From: JAAYLU01 sp964458805
Lineage (GTDB): Bacteria; Synergistota; Synergistia; Synergistales; Aminobacteriaceae
DNA: 28,526 bases
Assembly: GCA_964458805.1 (NCBI GenBank)
Contig: CAYWKH010000015.1
Span: 1 to 28,526 of the forward strand
Reading direction: 5' to 3'
The position numbers and the translations under genes were made by a program. Below the pieces are notes generated by a model that had not been told where the DNA came from, did no database searches, and saw nothing but the letters and a program-made list of their open reading frames with translations. The first letter of the stretch is position 1; each line of letters starts with the position of its first letter. Of this stretch, positions 1 to 8,465 are shown one piece after another.

Positions 1-38
1 CGTGCGAGGGAAGCGCGCTCCCACTGCGCTACAGCCCC
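1..38 (-). tRNA. tRNA-Ala (anticodon CGC), 5' part only
   Basis: The reverse complement begins with acceptor GGGGCTG, followed by T8 A9, a D stem GCGC/GCGC, anticodon stem CTTCC and loop CTCGCAC. This places CGC at positions 34-36, reading alanine GCG codons. The 3' half lies beyond the left edge of the window. The 5' end is set by the acceptor at base 38, and a strong promoter lies just upstream. The isotype is read directly from the anticodon; the 3' acceptor strand cannot be checked. Confidence 0.85.
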
Positions 39-57
39 GGTCAGACCAACGACGAGT

Positions 58-86
58 ATTGTAATAAGCGATGGAGGGTTTGTCAA
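58..86 (-). promoter_or_regulatory. Sigma-70-type promoter of tRNA-Ala
   Basis: On the minus strand a perfect -35 TTGACA (81-86) is followed by a 17-base spacer and a -10 TACAAT (58-63, five of six consensus). The tRNA 5' end lies 20 bases downstream of the -10. This is the closest match to the full consensus in the window. Confidence 0.85.
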
Positions 87-285
87 GCTGTTGATCGCTG
101 CCGCGCGCAAATTTGGAAGGGAAGCATACGTGAGGCTGCTTGTTTTCCGCATTCAAAAACCATGGTGCTACTCTCCTCCTCGCGAAAGGGGATGAAAAGG
201 ACGTCTCTGATCAAGACTAAGGCGCATTTCAACCGTTAATGACGGACAGCTAATCAGACAGTAGACAGGGATGCTTGAAGGAGGG
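87..285. other. Intergenic region with no recognised gene
   Basis: Between the tRNA-Ala promoter and the rqcH promoter I see no supported gene, repeat or RNA. A 15-codon reading frame at 192-239 has a purine-rich upstream sequence but nothing else to recommend it. Confidence 0.5.
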
Positions 286-294
286 TGGTATACT
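286..294 (+). promoter_or_regulatory. Extended -10 promoter of rqcH
   Basis: TGG (286-288) directly precedes TATACT (289-294), forming an extended -10 element; no good -35 is found at 16-18 bases. Transcription would start near base 301, downstream of the GTG at 285. This argues that 285 is not the rqcH start and supports the GTG at 339. Confidence 0.6.
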
Positions 295-338
295 CTTTAG
301 CCTGTGGGTATCGAAATAATACGGATGGGGAGATATGC

Positions 339-2030
339 GTGTCGTTTGGACCGGAGCTCTTTTCTGTATTCGCGCGCGAACTGAGGGACCGCCTGCTACC
401 CGCACGGGTCCAGCGGATCGAGACCGGCGACGTGTGGGCTGCGTTCAAGGCGGGCGGGGACGAATGGCTGTTCTTCTCCTGGCGGCCGGACCGCTGCGGC
501 ATGGGCATAATCAGTGATAACGCGGTCAATGCGCTGAAGATGATGCGAGGGCCGAGATCGTCGTTCGGCGAGGCCCTTAAGAAGAATATGTTGAACTCCT
601 CGTTGACTCGCGTCGAACAGCTCAACGGCGACCGAATCCTGGTGGTGGAGTTTGAACGTCTCATAGGGGCGGGTTTCACGAGCTCAGGTTCCGTAGTATT
701 CGAGGGTACGTCCAGAAACGGCAACCTGGTCCTTCTTGACGCGGAGGGTATAGTGTCGGACGCGGCAAGGCATATTCACGCCGACCTAAACAGGTACCGG
801 ATCACCATTCCCGGGGCGGCGTATGCGTCCCCTCCTCCTCTGAGAGGGCGTATATGGACGGAAGAAGCGTCGTTCGTCGCCGGTACGGAGGTACTGGACA
901 TCTCGAACATCGGCAGACCACTGGCGGAAGCGATCCTCGGCACCGCGTCGCTCGTGTCCTCCGAGTCTTTGAACGCCGCCCTGGCGAAAATGTTCGGCGC
1001 TCCTGCCTCCTCTCTTTTATTGCAGAGGATCGGTGATTATACGACAGTCTTCCCCGTTTTGCTGGAGGGCGCGCAGCCGCTGGAGGGCGACCTGCTGAGG
1101 CGGTGCGGTAGCGACGGGTTTGACAGCCTGGCTTCGCTTCGCAGGGGGGAGGAGCTGAAGGCCGTTAAAAAAGCCTTGAACAGAGAGATCAAGAGCAGGC
1201 TGCGTCACGCGGACGGATTGCAGAGGCAGCTCTCCCTATCCGAGCGATCCGAGGAGTTCAGAAGATGCGGCGAGCTCCTGCTCTCCTCCCTTCATCTCGT
1301 GGGACAAGGGGAAAAGCAGGCGATACTCACGGACTACGCCGCGCAGCAGAAGGTCGTGGTGCAGCTGGACGAAACTCTGTCCCCGGTCGCGAACGCCGAG
1401 TTGTATTTCAAGAAATACAGAAAGAGCAGGATCGACGCCGATGCCGTGAAGAAGAAGCTCTCGTCTCTGCGGGAAGGAATCGCCGAACTCGAGGAACAGG
1501 CCGACATTCTAGAGGCGATAGAGGATCCGAGCCTGCTGGCTGCAGCCGTACGCGATATAATCGAATGGATCGCTCCCGAACGAAAAAAGAAGAATACAAG
1601 TGCTCGGAGGGGGAAGAAGGAGGCGCTGCCGCCGCACGTGCGGATCTCTCTAAAGGACTGCGACATCATGGTGGGATTGAACGCGAGGGGCAACAGGTAC
1701 GTCACTTTCAAGGCCGCATCGCCTTACGACCTGTGGTTCCACGTACACGAGCTGCCGGGGGCTCACGTAATCCTGAGGTCAAGCGCGGAATGCGACGGAA
1801 GGGAGGAACTGCTGTTCCTGGCGGCCTCGCTGGCCGCTTGGTTCAGCAGGGCAAGGCACTCCTCGAAGGTGCAGGTGGACTATACCGCGAGGAAGAATGT
1901 CAGGAGCATACCGGGGAGCGCAATAGCGCATGTCATCTACACCAGCCCCAGGACCTTGGTGGTCAGCCCCGACCTTTGGAGAGAATATCCCGAAGCTGCG
2001 AGAGCAGTTCTAGCGGCAGCGGACAGGTGA
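339..2030 (+). CDS. rqcH: Rqc2 homologue RqcH (NFACT family; fibronectin-binding-like)
   Basis: RqcH binds 50S subunits carrying stalled peptidyl-tRNA and directs C-terminal alanine tailing for degradation; older annotations call the family fibronectin-binding protein. The N-terminal NFACT-N domain opens with SFGPELFSVFARELRD and the region around RVQRIETGD. A charged coiled-coil middle follows, and the C-terminal NFACT-R/DUF814 domain has the family motif PYDLWFHVHELPGAHVILR. The reading frame is open from a GTG at 285, but GTG 339 has GGGGAG six bases upstream, begins the conserved N-terminus and lies downstream of the apparent promoter; this gives 563 residues, normal for the family. It is the only plus-strand gene in the left half. 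Its last 68 bases overlap the convergent rluD 3' end. Confidence 0.9.
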   Translation: MSFGPELFSVFARELRDRLLPARVQRIETGDVWAAFKAGGDEWLFFSWRPDRCGMGIISDNAVNALKMMRGPRSSFGEALKKNMLNSSLTRVEQLNGDRILVVEFERLIGAGFTSSGSVVFEGTSRNGNLVLLDAEGIVSDAARHIHADLNRYRITIPGAAYASPPPLRGRIWTEEASFVAGTEVLDISNIGRPLAEAILGTASLVSSESLNAALAKMFGAPASSLLLQRIGDYTTVFPVLLEGAQPLEGDLLRRCGSDGFDSLASLRRGEELKAVKKALNREIKSRLRHADGLQRQLSLSERSEEFRRCGELLLSSLHLVGQGEKQAILTDYAAQQKVVVQLDETLSPVANAELYFKKYRKSRIDADAVKKKLSSLREGIAELEEQADILEAIEDPSLLAAAVRDIIEWIAPERKKKNTSARRGKKEALPPHVRISLKDCDIMVGLNARGNRYVTFKAASPYDLWFHVHELPGAHVILRSSAECDGREELLFLAASLAAWFSRARHSSKVQVDYTARKNVRSIPGSAIAHVIYTSPRTLVVSPDLWREYPEAARAVLAAADR

Positions 2031-2940
2031 AGGAGACGGTATCCCCCGTCGCCGGGTGTCTGAAGGAGAGCTTCCAGGAGTGGAGGAACAACCTGCCGGG
2101 GATACCAGTGCCTGCGGGCGCGGAACCGTAAAGCACGTCTCCGAGGATCGGGCGCCCGATATGGGCGAGGTGGACGCGTATCTGGTGGGTCCGCCCCGTC
2201 GGGATGCGACACTGGATGAAGGTATGATTCCCAGTCCTCCAGAGAACCTTGAACTCGGTTGATGCCGGTTTCCCGTCCGCGTCTACCGCCATCCGCAGCC
2301 TGTCTGACGAGGATCGCCCTATTGGAAGGCTTATCACTCCCGACGGGTGCCGAATCACGCCCTCCGTCAGTGCAAGGTAGCATTTCTTAACCTGTCTCTC
2401 CTTGAACTGCTGCTGCAACCTATCCAGGGTCCACTGGTCTCTGGCCACCACCAGCAGACCGGAGGTGGGGGCGTCGAGCCTGTGGACGATTCCCGGTCGT
2501 CTGACGCTGTTGAACTCCCCCCAGTCCGAATACCGGTGAAGCAGTCCGTGTACCAGTGTCCCGCGCCAGTTGCCCGGTGCGGGGTGAACGACGATTCCGG
2601 AGGGTTTGTCTATCACCAGGAGGTGGCGGTCCTCGTAGACCACTCGGAAGGGGACCTCTTCGGGGGCTAGATCAAGCTCCGCCGGAGCAGGAAGGGAGAC
2701 TCGGATCTCCTGCCCCGCAGTCACCCTGGTGCCCGCCTTGATCTTCTTCGAGGTCCCGGTTTCGACGCTCCCGAGCTCCACCAGGCTCTTGATGAACGAG
2801 CGGGTGACGCCGAATCTTCGCGCGAGGAGGAGATCGAGACGGTTTCCCGCCTCGGCCTCCTCCACTATTACGACCTCGCAGCCCGAGTCCGGAAGCCGGG
2901 AGTCGGCGATCAACCGAGGCTCCCCGACGGTATCAGGCAT
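1963..2940 (-). CDS. rluD: RluD-type 23S rRNA pseudouridine synthase
   Basis: This is a 325-residue RluA-family pseudouridine synthase, expected to modify uridines of 23S rRNA (RluD-like). An S4 RNA-binding domain (about residues 30-85, with NRLDLLLARRFGVTRSFIKS) precedes the catalytic domain, which has PGIVHRLDAPTSGLLVVAR with the catalytic aspartate at 156, and RTHQIRVHLAHIGRPILGD. The length is typical. The ATG at 2940 overlaps the ileS stop by 8 bases, so the gene is probably co-translated with ileS. Between ileS and rluD many bacteria carry lspA; it is absent here. Assignment to RluD rather than a paralogue such as RluC or the YlyB type rests on the S4 domain and context and is less certain than the family. 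Confidence 0.88.
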   Translation of the reverse strand: MPDTVGEPRLIADSRLPDSGCEVVIVEEAEAGNRLDLLLARRFGVTRSFIKSLVELGSVETGTSKKIKAGTRVTAGQEIRVSLPAPAELDLAPEEVPFRVVYEDRHLLVIDKPSGIVVHPAPGNWRGTLVHGLLHRYSDWGEFNSVRRPGIVHRLDAPTSGLLVVARDQWTLDRLQQQFKERQVKKCYLALTEGVIRHPSGVISLPIGRSSSDRLRMAVDADGKPASTEFKVLWRTGNHTFIQCRIPTGRTHQIRVHLAHIGRPILGDVLYGSAPAGTGIPGRLFLHSWKLSFRHPATGDTVSFTCPLPLELLSQLRDILSKGRG

Positions 2941-5725
2941 CGGTCATACGCGCAAGCACCCTGGAGCACCTCGGACACAGTCCATCCACATCGGGCTCCA
3001 CGGTATACTGCCAGCAACGCGGACACTTCTCCCCGCGGGCCTTTTCGACCCCTACCCTGATCCCGGTCTCCTCGTCCTCGTGGACCACGCTCAGGCCGGA
3101 AAGGGCATCCACTCGGCGGAAGGAGGAGACTATGCTGAACGTCTTGAGGTCCTCGTCGGAGAAACACGATAAGTCCTCTCCGAGGCCATCCTTCTCCACC
3201 TCCACGCCCGCATCGAGGGAGTGACCGATGATTCCCGAGCTACGCGCGATCTCGAGCACCCTGCTCACCGCCCCGCGAAGTCTCAACGCCTCGTCCCAGC
3301 GCTTCGCGAGTCCTTCGTCGTCGAAAGCCGCGTCAGGGCGCGGCCAGTCCGACAGGAATACGCTCTCTTGCAGCGAGCTGTCTATCCGGCGCATCTCCTG
3401 CCAGATCTCCTCCGCGGTGAAGCTGAGGATCGGGGCCAGCATCCTGGTAATCGCGGACAGGGTCCTCCACATGGCCGTCTGGCCGCTCTTGCGAGAGAGG
3501 GAGTGCTTGCCGTCGGCGTACATGCGGTCCTTGCTTGCATCTAAATAGAAAGCGCTCAGCTCGTTGACGCAGAACTGGTGTATGGCGAAGGTGGGCACGT
3601 GAAACTCGTAATCGTCGAAGGCAGTATTCGCCTTTTCTATGATGGAGTTCAGCCTGGTGAGGATCCACCGGTCCATCTCGAGCAGATCCCCGTCGGGAAC
3701 TGACTCCGAAGGCGAGAAGTCGTTCAGGTTGGCCAGCAGGTATCGGGCTGTGTTGCGGATCCTCCTGTAGGACTCGCTCAGATTCTTGATTATCCCGCCC
3801 GAGATCCGGACGTCGTTCCTGTAGTCCGTGGACGCGACCCACAGGCGCAGAATGTCGGCGCCGTATTCGTCGATGACCTCCTGCGGCGATACCACGTTGC
3901 CGAGCGACTTCGACATCTTTCTGCCGTCTCCGTCCATTATGAAGCCGTGAGTGAGGACCTGCTCGTAGGGCGCCCGTCCGTACAGAGCGACTGCTGTAAG
4001 AAGGGAGGTCTGGAACCATCCGCGGTGCTGATCGCTCCCCTCCAGGTACATGTCCGCGGGCCATTTGAGTTCGGGCCTGGTTCTCAACACTCCCACATGG
4101 CTGGTGCCGGAGTCGAACCAGACGTCCATTATGTCGGTCTCCTTGCGCAAGTCCTTGCTCATGCAGTGCGGGCAGAAGCAGAGCTCGCCCAGGAGCTCCT
4201 CGGGCGTCATTCGCCACCAGACCGAGCTGCCGTGCTCATGGATGTGAGCCTGTACCGCGCGGATCCTGTCCTCCGACAATATTGGCTTGTCGCAGCTATT
4301 GCAGTAGAAGGCGGGAATGGGGACTCCCCATATGCGCTGGCGACTGATGCACCAGTCCGAGCGGTCGCGCACCATGTTGTAGATGCGCTCCTTCCCCCAG
4401 TCGGGGATCCAGCGGACATCGCCTTCTATAGTCCTTAGTGCCTCCTTCTTGAAATCGGAGACCGAGACGAACCACTGGTCCGTGGAGCGGAATATTACGG
4501 GCTTCTTGCAGCGCCAGCAGTGAGGGTAGGAGTGGACGATCTTCCCGTTGCCCAGCAGCCGCCCGCTCTCCGTCATGGCCTCGAAGACTTTTTTCGTGCC
4601 ATCGTCCAGGGAGAGCCCGCCCACCAGCTCTGTTCCCTCTTTGAAGCGCCCTTTCTCGTCGACCGGGTTGAAGATCTCGATGTCGTACTTGACGCAGGTC
4701 TCGTAGTCCTCGACTCCGTGCGCGGGGGCCGTATGGACGCAACCTGTGCCCGTGTCGAGCAGTACGTAATCCGCGGGAAGAATCGGTATTCTTCTCTCGG
4801 GGTAGAAGGGGTGAAGGGCGACGCCTTCAAGGAGCTCGCTTCCTCTCATGCGGCCCAGTATTTCGCCGAACTCAAGCCCCGTCTCTTTCGACACGCTTTC
4901 GAGCAGCGCCTCGGCGAACAGGAATACTTTCTCGCCAGAGCGAACGAAGACGTACTGAAGCTCGGGGCCCACGGCTACAGCCATGCTGGCGGGCAACGTC
5001 CAGGGAGTAGTCGTCCAGACGACGATGTTCACGTCCTCCCCTTTCAACGAGGGCAGAAGATCCGCGGCATTGGTCATCGAGTATGCGACGTACACGGATG
5101 GAGAAGGCTCGTCCCAGTACTCGATCTCGGCCGCGGCAAGGGCGGTCTGGCACTCGACGCACCAGAAGACCGGCTTCTGCCCCTTGTAGACGAGTCCCTT
5201 GGAGACCATGTCGGCGAACGCGCCGATCTGCATCGCCTCGTACTCCGGCTTGAGAGTCATGTAGGGGTTGTCCCAGTCGCCCAGGACTCCGAGTCGGATG
5301 AACTCCTCCCTCTGGATATCCCTGAACTGAAGCGCGTACTCGGTGCATTTCTGCCGGAGCAACACAGGGTCGACCGTGTCCTTCGTCACGCCAAGGCTCT
5401 TTATGACGTGAAGCTCTATGGGGAGGCCGTGAGTGTCCCACCCGGGCACGTAGGGGGCGTAACAGCCCTTCATCGCCTTGTACTTCGGTATGAAATCCTT
5501 GAGTATCTTGTTGAAGGCTGTCCCTATATGAATGTGCCCGTTAGCGTAGGGGGGGCCGTCGTGCAGCACGAACGAGTCGGAGCCCTCGCGTTGTTCAAGC
5601 ATCTTGCCGTAGATGTCGTTCTCCTTCCAGAATTGCAGGTAGCCGGGCTCTCTCTTGGCCAGGTTGGCCCTCATCGGAAACGAGGTCTCGGGCAGGGAGA
5701 GTGTGTTCTTATAGTCCGTGCTCAT
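2933..5725 (-). CDS. ileS: Isoleucyl-tRNA synthetase
   Basis: This class I synthetase charges tRNA-Ile with isoleucine in the cytoplasm. Visible signatures are the HIGH-type motif GHIHIG (about residues 63-68), the editing-domain region TTPWTLPASMAVAVGP, the KMSKS loop GRKMSKSLGNVVSP, and a C-terminal zinc-finger pair CPRCWQY and CPRC. The frame is open much further upstream, into the TRAP gene region, but the ATG at 5725 has GGGGGTAG eight to ten bases upstream and starts a canonical N-terminus (MSTDYKNTLSLPETSFPMRA). It gives 930 residues, normal for bacterial IleRS. The zinc finger identifies the usual bacterial type. A hairpin with a short U tract lies 25 bases before the start. No T-box leader sequence was found. 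Confidence 0.97.
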   Translation of the reverse strand: MSTDYKNTLSLPETSFPMRANLAKREPGYLQFWKENDIYGKMLEQREGSDSFVLHDGPPYANGHIHIGTAFNKILKDFIPKYKAMKGCYAPYVPGWDTHGLPIELHVIKSLGVTKDTVDPVLLRQKCTEYALQFRDIQREEFIRLGVLGDWDNPYMTLKPEYEAMQIGAFADMVSKGLVYKGQKPVFWCVECQTALAAAEIEYWDEPSPSVYVAYSMTNAADLLPSLKGEDVNIVVWTTTPWTLPASMAVAVGPELQYVFVRSGEKVFLFAEALLESVSKETGLEFGEILGRMRGSELLEGVALHPFYPERRIPILPADYVLLDTGTGCVHTAPAHGVEDYETCVKYDIEIFNPVDEKGRFKEGTELVGGLSLDDGTKKVFEAMTESGRLLGNGKIVHSYPHCWRCKKPVIFRSTDQWFVSVSDFKKEALRTIEGDVRWIPDWGKERIYNMVRDRSDWCISRQRIWGVPIPAFYCNSCDKPILSEDRIRAVQAHIHEHGSSVWWRMTPEELLGELCFCPHCMSKDLRKETDIMDVWFDSGTSHVGVLRTRPELKWPADMYLEGSDQHRGWFQTSLLTAVALYGRAPYEQVLTHGFIMDGDGRKMSKSLGNVVSPQEVIDEYGADILRLWVASTDYRNDVRISGGIIKNLSESYRRIRNTARYLLANLNDFSPSESVPDGDLLEMDRWILTRLNSIIEKANTAFDDYEFHVPTFAIHQFCVNELSAFYLDASKDRMYADGKHSLSRKSGQTAMWRTLSAITRMLAPILSFTAEEIWQEMRRIDSSLQESVFLSDWPRPDAAFDDEGLAKRWDEALRLRGAVSRVLEIARSSGIIGHSLDAGVEVEKDGLGEDLSCFSDEDLKTFSIVSSFRRVDALSGLSVVHEDEETGIRVGVEKARGEKCPRCWQYTVEPDVDGLCPRCSRVLARMTDA

Positions 5726-5749
5726 GAATCTACCCCCTTGTTGAATAGG

Positions 5750-5777
5750 AAAACCGTCCCGTAAACCTCGGGACGGT
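5750..5777 (-). terminator. Terminator-like hairpin between TRAP operon and ileS
   Basis: The arms 5753-5761 (accgtcccg) and 5769-5777 (cgggacggt) form a perfect 9-bp stem with a 7-base loop. On the minus strand the stem is followed by TTTTCC. It lies after the TRAP stop codon and before the ileS Shine-Dalgarno. It may end the TRAP transcript, or it may sit in the ileS leader, because a candidate ileS promoter is upstream of it. The U tract is short. Confidence 0.6.
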
Positions 5778-5790
5778 GATGAACTGAGAT

Positions 5791-5820
5791 ATACTAGCAC
5801 ACATCCTGACCGTCTGTCTG
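5791..5820 (-). promoter_or_regulatory. Candidate promoter of ileS
   Basis: On the minus strand TGC-TAGTAT (-10 at 5791-5796, TGN at 5797-5799) is an extended -10; a weak -35 CAGACA (5815-5820) lies 18 bases upstream. Transcription would start near 5784, so the 5753-5777 hairpin would lie in the leader. Confidence 0.4.
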
Positions 5821-7773
5821 CTACTCGACGAGGGTCTTGTCGCCGCCGCGCGTCTGCACCAGGTATATTAACGCCAGAATGGCGAGGCCAAACAGGTCTG
5901 ACTGCCATCCGGGGATCAGGAGCCCGATCGCGCCCGCAAAGGCAAGTACCCTCTTCCAGATACTCAGGTTCCCTCTGTAGAAACCGACGGTTGACATTCC
6001 TAGAAGGACCACTCCCATCATCGCGGTAACAGTCGCGGACACGAAGGGCACGAAGCTGTAATCCTCCAGGACCAGTATGGGGTTGTAGACGTAGATGAAC
6101 GGGACTATGAAACCGGCCAGCGCGAGTTTCACCGCCGTCATCCCTGTCCGCATCGGGTCCGCGCCGGCGATGCCGGCCCCGGCGTATGCCGCGAGCGCCA
6201 CAGGCGGGCTGAGGTCGGCCGCAATGCCGAAGTAGAGCACGAACATGTAGGCCGCCATCGGCGGAACGCCCAGTGAGTGCAGGGCCGGCGCGGCCATGGT
6301 GCTGGTGACGATGAAGTTGGCTGTCGTCGGCAGTCCCGCACCGAGCAGTATGCACGCCACCATCGTAAGGAGAAGCGTCAGGATGAGGCTCCCCCCTGCC
6401 AGTGTGACTATGGCGTTGGCTATGCGAAGTCCCAGCCCGGTAAGGGTGGCTGTGCCAACTATGATCCCGACGGTGGCGCAGGCGCAGGCCACTCCGAGGG
6501 CCGACCTGGCACCGCTCTCGAGGGCGGCGATGAACCTCGCGGGGGTCATCCTGGTCTCCTTGTTAAGCCACGAGACCACGATCGTTATCAAGATACCGTT
6601 ATAAGCGGCCTTCAACGGAGTGTAGCCGCCGATGAGAAAGTAGATAATGCCGATCAGCGGGATGAGCAGGTGTCCCTTCTGCCGCAGAAGCTTCAGCAGG
6701 GGCGGCAGCTGCTCCCTTGGGAGTCCCTTGAAACCCAGCCTGTTTGCCTCGAAGTGGACCTGCATAATGACCGCGAAGTAGTACAGCAACGCGGGGACGA
6801 CGGCGGCAAGCGCAACGTGGACGTATGGAACCCCCATGAACTGGGCCATTATGAAGGCGGCCGCCCCCATCACTGGCGGCATGATCTGCCCCCCCGTCGA
6901 CGCCACGGCCTCGACGGCCCCTGCGAAATGCGGCTTGTAGCCAACGCTCTTCATGAGTGGAATTGTAAACATTCCGGTTGTGCACACGTTCGCGACGGAG
7001 GAGCCCGAGATGGAGCCCATCAGGCCGGAGCTTACGACGGCAACCTTCGCGGGTCCGCCCGTGGCCCAGCCGGCGAGGGCCATGGCCAGATCGATTATGA
7101 ACTTCCCCATACCGGTCTGTTCGAGCATGGAGCCGAACAGGATAAACATGAAGACGAACGTTGCCGAGACGCCGAGAGGTATGCCGAAAATACCCTCGGT
7201 TCCGAGGTACATATGGTTGACTATGCGGTAGACGTTGAAGCCCCTGTGTTGGAACAGGGACGGGAAGCTGCGGCCGAAATAGCAGTAGAGCAGGAAAAAG
7301 ATTGCAATTATCGGCAGTACAGGGCTTGTGACCCTCCTTGTGGCCTCGAGCAGCACGGCGACACCCAGGAAAGATACGACCAGGTCCATAGTCGTCGGCA
7401 GTCCCGCCCTTAGAATGAGTTCGTCGAACTCGACGACCAGATACAGGGTAACAAAAGCGCCCAGTGCCGCCAGAAAGTAGTCATACCAAGGAACTTCTGT
7501 CTTTGAGAGCTTGGGTGAAAACGGATAAAGAAGAAAGACAAGGACCAGCACGAAAGCCAGGTGAACGGATGCCTGCACGATCGACTGCCTGAGCCCGAAT
7601 CCTGATGTATACAGGTGAAAGAGCGACATGCAGACCGCGATGACCGTGACTAGGAGCGCCGGGAACCCCGCGAGTTCGCGGAACCTGGACTCCGTGTCGA
7701 ACTGTCGCCTGAGGGCGTCAAGATCTATCTCACCCTGCGGCGTTGCTGCCTCCTTCTCTGGAACCTCGGACAA
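5821..7773 (-). CDS. TRAP transporter fused permease (4TM/12TM, TAXI type)
   Basis: This is an integral membrane protein of about 650 residues, the fused small (DctQ-like) and large (DctM-like) permease of a tripartite ATP-independent periplasmic transporter. A short acidic cytoplasmic N-terminus leads into many hydrophobic segments. DctM-family blocks include GGPAKVAVVSSGLMGSISGS, the run with TGGQIMPPVMGAAAFIMAQF, GAGLPTTANFIVTSTMAAPA, and the DLSPPVALAAYAGAGIAGAD segment. The substrate is unknown; TAXI systems often carry dicarboxylates or amino acids. A GTG at 7782 is in frame but lies inside the AGGAGG ribosome site (7782-7787). The TTG at 7773, eight bases after AGGAGG, is the better start. 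DUF1850 precedes it by 17 bases. No TAXI substrate-binding protein is in the window. Confidence 0.93.
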   Translation of the reverse strand: MSEVPEKEAATPQGEIDLDALRRQFDTESRFRELAGFPALLVTVIAVCMSLFHLYTSGFGLRQSIVQASVHLAFVLVLVFLLYPFSPKLSKTEVPWYDYFLAALGAFVTLYLVVEFDELILRAGLPTTMDLVVSFLGVAVLLEATRRVTSPVLPIIAIFFLLYCYFGRSFPSLFQHRGFNVYRIVNHMYLGTEGIFGIPLGVSATFVFMFILFGSMLEQTGMGKFIIDLAMALAGWATGGPAKVAVVSSGLMGSISGSSVANVCTTGMFTIPLMKSVGYKPHFAGAVEAVASTGGQIMPPVMGAAAFIMAQFMGVPYVHVALAAVVPALLYYFAVIMQVHFEANRLGFKGLPREQLPPLLKLLRQKGHLLIPLIGIIYFLIGGYTPLKAAYNGILITIVVSWLNKETRMTPARFIAALESGARSALGVACACATVGIIVGTATLTGLGLRIANAIVTLAGGSLILTLLLTMVACILLGAGLPTTANFIVTSTMAAPALHSLGVPPMAAYMFVLYFGIAADLSPPVALAAYAGAGIAGADPMRTGMTAVKLALAGFIVPFIYVYNPILVLEDYSFVPFVSATVTAMMGVVLLGMSTVGFYRGNLSIWKRVLAFAGAIGLLIPGWQSDLFGLAILALIYLVQTRGGDKTLVE

Positions 7774-7781
7774 TAAGACCA

Positions 7782-7787
7782 CCTCCT
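7782..7787 (-). promoter_or_regulatory. Shine-Dalgarno that sets the TRAP permease start
   Basis: Minus-strand AGGAGG is eight bases from TTG 7773. The in-frame GTG at 7780-7782 overlaps this site and is therefore an unlikely initiator. Confidence 0.7.
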
Positions 7788-7790
7788 GGG

Positions 7791-8303
7791 CTAATGGAAA
7801 AGCGGGCGCGAGAAAAGTCGCGCCAGGGTAGTTGTCATATCGGCGCTGAAGACCAGCACCTGGCGGGGATGAATCTCGTACAGGGCGATCCTCTCCCCGC
7901 CAGGAGGGAAGAACTCGTTTCTGCCCAGGTTTTCATCGCCGGTGCGGTAGCGTATTTCACTTGCGGTAAAACCGCCGCCCCGGATAATCATCCACTCCCT
8001 GGTCATCAGGAACCTGGCGTTCGGAAGCGCCTCCGTGGGCAGCCCGGCGTTGTGAGAGACGATCCTCTCCTCGAACTGCCATATTCTTCCTGAGAGCACC
8101 CGGTATTCACTCTCTACGGGAGTCCTCTCGACCGAGTGGATGAAGCGCAACACGAATCCATCTCCGGCACCTATCGGGAGCTCATATAGCCTCTCCCCCG
8201 CGGGTGAGGCCAGGACAAGCACCTGATAGGGAATAGCTGAGATGAAGACGACTGAGAAAAATAAAATGAGGCGAACCAACTGCTGCTCTAGGCCTCGGAG
8301 CAT
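7791..8303 (-). CDS. DUF1850 protein, TRAP-associated
   Basis: This 170-residue protein matches the DUF1850 family, which in many genomes sits beside TAXI-type TRAP permeases. One N-terminal hydrophobic segment (about residues 9-32) could be a signal anchor. The family core is recognisable as FVLRFIHSVERTPVESEYRV, followed by an aromatic and glycine-rich stretch. The molecular function of DUF1850 is not established; a role in the transporter is inferred only from gene neighbourhood. The ATG at 8303 has GAGGTGG upstream. The gene lies 33 bases downstream of tRNA-Arg and 17 bases before the permease start, so the two protein genes likely form one unit. The usual third partner, a TAXI receptor, is missing. 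Confidence 0.8.
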   Translation of the reverse strand: MLRGLEQQLVRLILFFSVVFISAIPYQVLVLASPAGERLYELPIGAGDGFVLRFIHSVERTPVESEYRVLSGRIWQFEERIVSHNAGLPTEALPNARFLMTREWMIIRGGGFTASEIRYRTGDENLGRNEFFPPGGERIALYEIHPRQVLVFSADMTTTLARLFSRPLFH

Positions 8304-8336
8304 GACTCCACCTCATTCCTGGCGACACTGAAAAAA

Positions 8337-8412
8337 TGGCGAGCCTGGGCCGATTCGAACGGCCGACCTACACCTTAGGAGGGTGCCGCTCTATCCTCTG
8401 AGCTACAGGCCC
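8337..8412 (-). tRNA. tRNA-Arg (anticodon CCT)
   Basis: A complete cloverleaf is readable on the minus strand: acceptor GGGCCTG pairs with CAGGCTC, then discriminator G and an encoded CCA (8337-8339). The anticodon stem is GCACC/GGTGT with loop CTCCTAA, giving CCT, which reads AGG. The T loop is TTCGAAT. A T6 run follows the CCA directly. Confidence 0.97.
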
Positions 8413-8465
8413 GTCTTCCCTCCGCTCCGCGCTTGCGCCCGGATCTTGTTTAGCCAGCACGTGGA

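Noticed and set aside
192..239. A 15-codon reading frame with a purine-rich upstream sequence
   Set aside because: Too short and without any supporting promoter, conservation or motif.
285..338. GTG 285 as the rqcH start
   Set aside because: It lies upstream of the predicted transcription start and overlaps the extended -10; GTG 339 has a better ribosome site and the conserved N-terminus.
4520..5764. Long plus-strand open frame opposite ileS
   Set aside because: It is the mirror frame of a high-GC gene with no recognisable protein motif; ileS on the minus strand is certain.
5726..5820. T-box riboswitch before ileS
   Set aside because: The space is under 100 bases and no T-box consensus (TGGNACCGCG) is present.
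5726..6355. An N-terminal extension of ileS upstream of 5725 in the same frame (about 210 codons)
   Set aside because: It is antisense-free shadow of the TRAP gene in another frame, contains the terminator, and the ATG at 5725 has a good ribosome site and the family N-terminus.
6277..7413. Long plus-strand open frame opposite the TRAP permease
   Set aside because: Very polar, repetitive composition typical of a shadow frame; the minus strand encodes a clear membrane transporter.
8331..8336. T6 run right after tRNA-Arg as an intrinsic terminator
   Set aside because: There is no separate GC-rich hairpin before it, only the tRNA itself; termination there is possible but not supported.
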